This document shows, piece after piece, positions 5,443 to 9,475 of a stretch of 9,475 nucleotides of DNA (within the stretch, counting starts at the first letter, position 1; each line of letters starts with the position of its first letter). The notes under the pieces were generated by a model, which was given only the letters and a program-made list of their open reading frames with translations, was not told the origin of the DNA and searched no databases. This stretch comes from DASROJ01 sp035646975 (GTDB taxonomy: Bacteria > Acidobacteriota > Polarisedimenticolia > JACPZX01 > DASXTC01): NCBI GenBank assembly GCA_035646975.1, contig DASROJ010000088.1:1-9475 (forward strand). Direction: 5' to 3'. A program made the position numbers and the translations under genes.

Positions 5443-6864
5443 ATGAAACAACGCGTCTTGGTTGTCGATGACGAGTCGTCGATCCGCTCCAGCCTCAGGA
5501 TGATCCTGCAGCACGCCGGCTACCAGTTCCTCGAGGCCGCGTCGGGCCAGGAAGGTCTCGACAGGATCGCCTCGGACGACCCCGATGTCGTCATCCTCGA
5601 CATCAAGATGCCGGGCATGGACGGGCTGGAAGTCCTGGAAAGGCTGCACCAGCAGGTCAACGATGTCCCGGTGATCGTGGTGTCGGGCCACGGCGACATC
5701 GATACCGCGGTGCGGGCCACGAAGCTGGGCGCGTTCAACTTCATGGAAAAGCCGTTCGGCGAGGAGCGGGTGCTCGTCGAGATCCGCAACGCGCTCGAGC
5801 AGGTGCGGCTGAAACGCCGCGCCGACGTGCTGGAGCTGGAGTACGAAAAGCAGTTCGAGATGGTCGGCGGGGCCAAGGGGATGCAGGCGCTGCGCGGCTG
5901 GATACAGAAGGCCGCGCCGACCAGCGCCACGGTGCTGATCACGGGAGAGAGCGGCACCGGCAAGGAGCTCGTGGCGCGCGCGATTCACCGCAACAGCAGC
6001 CGGCGGGACGCCCCCTTCATCCGCGTCAACTGCGCCGCCATCCCCGAGGATCTGATCGAGAGCGAGCTGTTCGGCCACGAGCGCGGCTCGTTCACCGGCG
6101 CCACCGCCAGGCAGATGGGCAAGTTCCTGCAGGCCGACCATGGGACGATCTTCCTCGACGAGGTGGGCGACATGAGCCCTCGCACCCAGGCCAAGGTGCT
6201 TCGCGCGCTGGAGACCGGTGAGATCGAGCCGGTGGGCTCGGCCAAGGTCATCACCGTGGACGTGCGGGTGATTGCCGCCACCAACAAGGATCTCGTGGCG
6301 GAAATCGCCAGGGGCGCCTTTCGCGAGGACCTCTACTTCAGGCTCAACGTGCTGCCGATCCACTGCCCTCCTCTCAGGGAGCGGGCGGAGGACATCCCCC
6401 ACCTGGTGGAGCACTTCTCCGCGGGAACGCCGCACCGGTTCACACCGGCGGCGATGCAGACGCTGGCGCATCATTCCTGGAAGGGAAACGTCCGCGAGCT
6501 GAGAAACCTGGTGGAGCGCCTGCTCATCATGTCGCCCAGGGAGATGATCGATGTGGCCGATCTGCCCGTCGAGCTGCGCGAGCCGACCCGGGCCTCGGAG
6601 CCGGCGGGATCCCCAGGCGGGGCGCTGCCCCGGTCCGGCTCGCCTTCGGGCATGCCGGCCACGCTGAAGGATTTCAAGGAAGCCGCCGAGAAGGAGTTCA
6701 TCCTCTCGATGCTGGAAAAGCACGGCTGGAACATCTCCCGCACGGCCAAGGAGATCGACACGCCGCGCAGCAATCTCTACAAGAAGCTCGAACAGTACGG
6801 CATCGCCAAGGACAAGGTTTCCATCGGCGACGCGGACGACGCCGAGATCGTCGAAGACGAATGA
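5443..6864 (+). CDS. NtrC/NtrX-family sigma-54-dependent response regulator
   Basis: This 473-residue protein has three domains. The receiver (1-120) has the acidic pair D9/D10, phosphoacceptor D53, S81 and K103, so it should be phosphorylated by a histidine kinase. The AAA+ sigma-54 activation domain (about 140-370) has Walker A 'GESGTGK' (168-174), a GSFTGA loop (215-220, in place of the commoner GAFTGA), Walker B 'IFLDE' (D239, E240), and the 'PLRER..DI' and 'WKGNVRELRNL' motifs. The Fis-type helix-turn-helix is at about 429-454 ('WNISRTAKEIDTPRSNLYKK'). An acidic tail follows. Region order and the C-terminus are NtrX-like, but NtrX proper is normally next to a NtrY kinase, and none is visible here. 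The ATG at 5443 has AGGG 9 nt upstream. Its stop overlaps the next start (ATGA), so it is translated together with the acyl-CoA synthetase and may control fatty-acid genes. Confidence 0.93.
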   Translation: MKQRVLVVDDESSIRSSLRMILQHAGYQFLEAASGQEGLDRIASDDPDVVILDIKMPGMDGLEVLERLHQQVNDVPVIVVSGHGDIDTAVRATKLGAFNFMEKPFGEERVLVEIRNALEQVRLKRRADVLELEYEKQFEMVGGAKGMQALRGWIQKAAPTSATVLITGESGTGKELVARAIHRNSSRRDAPFIRVNCAAIPEDLIESELFGHERGSFTGATARQMGKFLQADHGTIFLDEVGDMSPRTQAKVLRALETGEIEPVGSAKVITVDVRVIAATNKDLVAEIARGAFREDLYFRLNVLPIHCPPLRERAEDIPHLVEHFSAGTPHRFTPAAMQTLAHHSWKGNVRELRNLVERLLIMSPREMIDVADLPVELREPTRASEPAGSPGGALPRSGSPSGMPATLKDFKEAAEKEFILSMLEKHGWNISRTAKEIDTPRSNLYKKLEQYGIAKDKVSIGDADDAEIVEDE

Positions 6865-8660
6865 CTCTCGCCGACCTGTTCGATCGCTCGGTGGCCGCCC
6901 ACTCCCGCCAGACAGCCCTGACGCTGTGGAGCCCGACCGTCGTGGGCAACTTCTCCACCGCGGAGGTCAGAAGGCAGGTCGCGAGGTTCGCCGCGGGTCT
7001 GATCGCGCTGGGCGTCAAGAAGGCCGACCGGGTGCTGCTGATCTCCGAGAACCGTCCCGAATGGGCCATCGTCGACTACGCGACGATCTTCTCCGGTGGA
7101 ATCCTCGTGCCGGTCTACACCAGCCTGACCGTGGAGCAGCTGCGGTACATCCTGGACAACTCCGGCGCGACCATCGCGGTGGCTTCAACCCAGGAGCTGC
7201 TCGACAAGCTGATCGCCGCCGCCGACGGTCTCGGCACGGTCAAACAGGCCGTCGTGATCGAGCAGGGGGCCGCGGCGGAAGACGTCATGCACTTCAGCTC
7301 GGTCTGCGCGATGGGCGATGACCTGCTGGCCGGCTCCGCCAACGCGTGGCGCGAGCCCGCCTCCCGGCTGCGCGCGGACGACATCGCCACGATCATCTAC
7401 ACCTCCGGCACGACGGGCCAGCCCAAGGGAGTCATGCTGTCGCACGGCAACCTGATGTCCAACATCACCGTGCTGGGAGAGGTTCTCGACTTTCGTGCCG
7501 ACGACACCGCGTTGTCATTCCTTCCCTTGTGCCACATCACCCAGCGCCTTGCCGACTACTGCTACTTCTCCCACGGTGTCCATGTCGTCTACGTGAAGAT
7601 CGACGACATCGCCCCGGCGCTCGCCACCGTGCAGCCCACGACGTTTCCCGGCGTGCCGCGCGTCTTCGAAAAAGCGCGCGACCGGATTCTCGCACGGGTC
7701 GCGGGGCGGCCGGCGCCGGTGCGCGCGCTGCTGCACTGGGCGATCGGCGTGGGACGCGAGATGGGCCGATGCCGCATCGGAGCGGTCGCGCCGACGGCAT
7801 GGCTGCGGCTTCGGCACGCTCTTGCCGATCGGCTGGCGTTGTCCCGCGTGCGGCGGGGCCTGGGCGGGCGGCTTCGCTACACCGTGTCCGGCGGCGCGCC
7901 GCTCAACGCGGAGGTGATGGAGTTCTTTCTCGCCATGGGGCTTCCGATCCTCGAAGGCTACGGCCTGACCGAGACGACGGTGCTCTCCATCAACCGCCCC
8001 GACCGGTTCAGGCCGGGCACGGTCGGACCGCCGCTGCCCGGCGTCGAGCTGCGAATGGAAGCCGACGGGGAAATCCTCGTGCGCGGGCCCGGCGTGGCGC
8101 GCGGCTACTACCTCGACGTCAAGCGCACCGAACAGTCCTTCGTGGATGGCTGGTTCCGCACCGGCGACCTCGGCCGGCTCGACGAGCATGGCCACCTGGT
8201 CATCACGGGGCGCAAGAAGGACATCCTGGTGACCTCGGGCGGAAAGAAAGTCTCCCCCGCGATGATCGAGCAGAGCATGCTCCAGGAAAACCTCGTCTCG
8301 CAGGTCGTGCTGGTGGGCGATGGCCGGAAGTACGTCTCGGCGCTGCTGGTGCCCGACCGCAACCGGCTGCTGGCCTGGTGCCGCGAGCGGGGTCTTGCCG
8401 CGGAGACACCGGAAAACAGCGTTGCCTTCGAGCGGCTTCTCGAAAACGACGAGGTGCGCCGCATCTACCAGGAAATCGTCGAGCGGAGCAACCGGCCGCT
8501 GGCCCGCTACGAACAGATCAAGAAGTTCTCCCTGCTGCCGAAGGAATTCACGCTGGAAGGGGGCGAGCTGACCCCGACGCTGAAGATCAAGCGGCAGGTG
8601 ATCGAGGAGAAGTACCGGCCTGTCATCGAGTCGATGTACACCGAGATGAAGGAGGCCTGA
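6861..8660 (+). CDS. Long-chain fatty acid--CoA ligase (AMP-forming, ANL superfamily)
   Basis: This is 599 residues, the usual length for bacterial long-chain acyl-CoA synthetases of the FadD15 type. It activates a fatty acid with ATP to acyl-AMP and then forms acyl-CoA, supplying beta-oxidation or lipid synthesis. The motifs are the P-loop 'YTSGTTGQPKG' (180-190), 'GYGLTETT' (366-373), 'TGDLG' (D436, binds the ribose), the hinge 'GRKKDILVTSGGKKVSP' from about 450 (R451), and 'TPTLKIKR' with K575 at the place of the adenylation lysine. All key residues are present, so it should be active. Chain-length preference cannot be read from the sequence. There is no signal peptide. The start ATG overlaps the stop of the response regulator (ATGA), indicating translational coupling, and the thiolase follows after 2 nt. 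The neighbour pair acyl-CoA synthetase plus thiolase points to fatty-acid breakdown. Confidence 0.93.
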   Translation: MTLADLFDRSVAAHSRQTALTLWSPTVVGNFSTAEVRRQVARFAAGLIALGVKKADRVLLISENRPEWAIVDYATIFSGGILVPVYTSLTVEQLRYILDNSGATIAVASTQELLDKLIAAADGLGTVKQAVVIEQGAAAEDVMHFSSVCAMGDDLLAGSANAWREPASRLRADDIATIIYTSGTTGQPKGVMLSHGNLMSNITVLGEVLDFRADDTALSFLPLCHITQRLADYCYFSHGVHVVYVKIDDIAPALATVQPTTFPGVPRVFEKARDRILARVAGRPAPVRALLHWAIGVGREMGRCRIGAVAPTAWLRLRHALADRLALSRVRRGLGGRLRYTVSGGAPLNAEVMEFFLAMGLPILEGYGLTETTVLSINRPDRFRPGTVGPPLPGVELRMEADGEILVRGPGVARGYYLDVKRTEQSFVDGWFRTGDLGRLDEHGHLVITGRKKDILVTSGGKKVSPAMIEQSMLQENLVSQVVLVGDGRKYVSALLVPDRNRLLAWCRERGLAAETPENSVAFERLLENDEVRRIYQEIVERSNRPLARYEQIKKFSLLPKEFTLEGGELTPTLKIKRQVIEEKYRPVIESMYTEMKEA

Positions 8661-8662
8661 GC

Positions 8663-9475
8663 ATGCCCTCCGAAGTCATCATCGCCGGCGGGGCCAGGAC
8701 CCCGTTCGCCAAGGCGGGCGGCGCGCTGCGTCGCGTCACGGCGCGCGAGCTGGGCATCGCCGCGGTCCGTGAAGCGCTGGCGCGCTCGGGGTTTCTGCCC
8801 ACCGACGTCGACATGGTCATCTTCGGCAACGTCGCCTCACCGGCCGATTCGGCCAACATCTCCCGCGTCGTGGCGCTTGGCGCCGGCATGCCCGACCGCG
8901 TTCCCGCGCACACCGTCAACCGCAACTGCGCCTCCGGCATGGAGGCGATCGGCCAGGCGGCGCACCTGGTGGCCACCCACCAGGCCCGAGTGGTGGTGGC
9001 GGGCGGCGTGGAGTCGATGTCGAACATCCCGCTGCTTTTCACCGAGGAGTTCAAGGACATCCTGTTCGCGGCGATGCGGGCCCGGTCCACCGGGGCGCGT
9101 CTGGCCGCCTACGCGAGGCTGCGGCCGCGCCACTTCAAGCCGATCATCGGCATCGAGGCCGGCCTGACCGACCCTCTCTGCGGGTTGAACATGGGACAGA
9201 CCGCCGAGGTGCTGGCCTCAGAGTTCGGCATCACGCGCGAGGAACAGGATCGCTTCGCCCTGGAGAGTCACCAGCGGGCCACCGCGGCCGCGGCGCGGTT
9301 GCGTGAAGAAATGACACCTGTCTTTGCCCCGGGCCGTGGCGGCGATGTCACCCCGGTGCACGACGATGTCGGTCCGCGCGCCGGCCAGACCCTCGCCGCG
9401 CTGGCGAAGCTGAAGCCCTACTTCGACAAGCTGCGCGGCACGATTACCGCGGGCAACTCCTCCCCGATCACGGAC
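8663..9475 (+). CDS. FadI-type acetyl-CoA C-acyltransferase (thiolase), 3' end outside the window
   Basis: The reading frame is open from ATG 8663 to the last base (271 codons) with no stop, so about one third or more of a thiolase (about 400-440 residues) is missing. The start has AAGGAGG (8649-8655) 7 nt ahead and lies 2 nt after the ligase stop. The N-terminal thiolase motifs are 'ARTPFAKAGG', the nucleophile C89 in 'VNRNCASGMEAI', and 'VVAGGVESMSN'. The segment between about 125 and 170 ('FKDILFAAMRARSTGARLAAYARLRPRHF') and 'GLNMGQTAEVLASEFGITREEQDRFALESHQ' resemble the longer loop of FadI and the mitochondrial trifunctional beta subunit rather than biosynthetic PhaA/AtoB. The final 'TAGNSSPITD' precedes the catalytic His and second Cys, which lie beyond the edge. 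The likely role is the last step of fatty-acid beta-oxidation, cleaving 3-ketoacyl-CoA. A FadJ/FadB-type partner would be expected downstream, but I cannot see it. Confidence 0.93.
   Translation, partial: MPSEVIIAGGARTPFAKAGGALRRVTARELGIAAVREALARSGFLPTDVDMVIFGNVASPADSANISRVVALGAGMPDRVPAHTVNRNCASGMEAIGQAAHLVATHQARVVVAGGVESMSNIPLLFTEEFKDILFAAMRARSTGARLAAYARLRPRHFKPIIGIEAGLTDPLCGLNMGQTAEVLASEFGITREEQDRFALESHQRATAAAARLREEMTPVFAPGRGGDVTPVHDDVGPRAGQTLAALAKLKPYFDKLRGTITAGNSSPITD

Noticed and set aside
3712..6723. A very long (about 1,000-codon) open frame on the - strand across htrA, the terminator and the response regulator.
   Set aside because: It is opposite two genes with complete family motifs. 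Its translation is rich in His/Arg/Leu/Asp/Gly without domain pattern, as expected for the antisense of GC-rich codons that seldom contain stop complements. No ribosome-binding site or promoter supports it.

Overview
The window is a GC-rich, gene-dense stretch of a bacterial chromosome. All of the credible genes lie on the + strand. The organism is almost certainly a diderm (Gram-negative) bacterium, because the window carries a KDO-8-phosphate-phosphatase-like enzyme, the LPS-assembly regulators LapA and LapB, and a periplasmic HtrA/DegP-type protease. The PATAN (DUF4388) protein, the NtrC/NtrX-type sigma-54 activator with no kinase in view, and the long-chain acyl-CoA synthetase next to a FadI-type thiolase together suggest a lineage such as Acidobacteriota, Myxococcota or a relative formerly placed in the Deltaproteobacteria. 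That placement is inferred from gene content and was not tested.

Block A (about 1-3347) reads as an envelope/LPS operon. It holds the C-terminal end of a DUF3857/transglutaminase-like protein, a kdsC-like HAD phosphatase with a TTG start, lapA, lapB and a PATAN/DUF4388 protein. From kdsC onward the spacing is tight: 18 nt, then 1 nt, then a GTGA overlap. LapB keeps the diagnostic N-terminal anchor, TPR array and C-terminal zinc ribbon.

Block B (about 3348-5415) is a self-contained unit. A 300-bp intergenic stretch holds an inverted repeat and a plausible extended -10 promoter. After it come an htrA-type serine protease with two PDZ domains and an unusually clear intrinsic terminator.

Block C (5443 to the window edge) starts 27 nt after that terminator. 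It holds an NtrX/NtrC-like response regulator, then a long-chain acyl-CoA synthetase joined to it by an ATGA overlap, then, after 2 nt, a FadI-type thiolase cut off by the window edge. This looks like a fatty-acid activation and beta-oxidation operon led by its own regulator.

I see no mobile elements, CRISPR arrays, tRNAs or rRNAs. Most of the window consists of recognisable families, and I did not find a clearly undescribed system. The points most worth a second look are the PATAN protein translationally coupled to lapB, the regulator coupled to a fatty-acid ligase, the missing promoter between the htrA terminator and Block C, and the structured region upstream of htrA.
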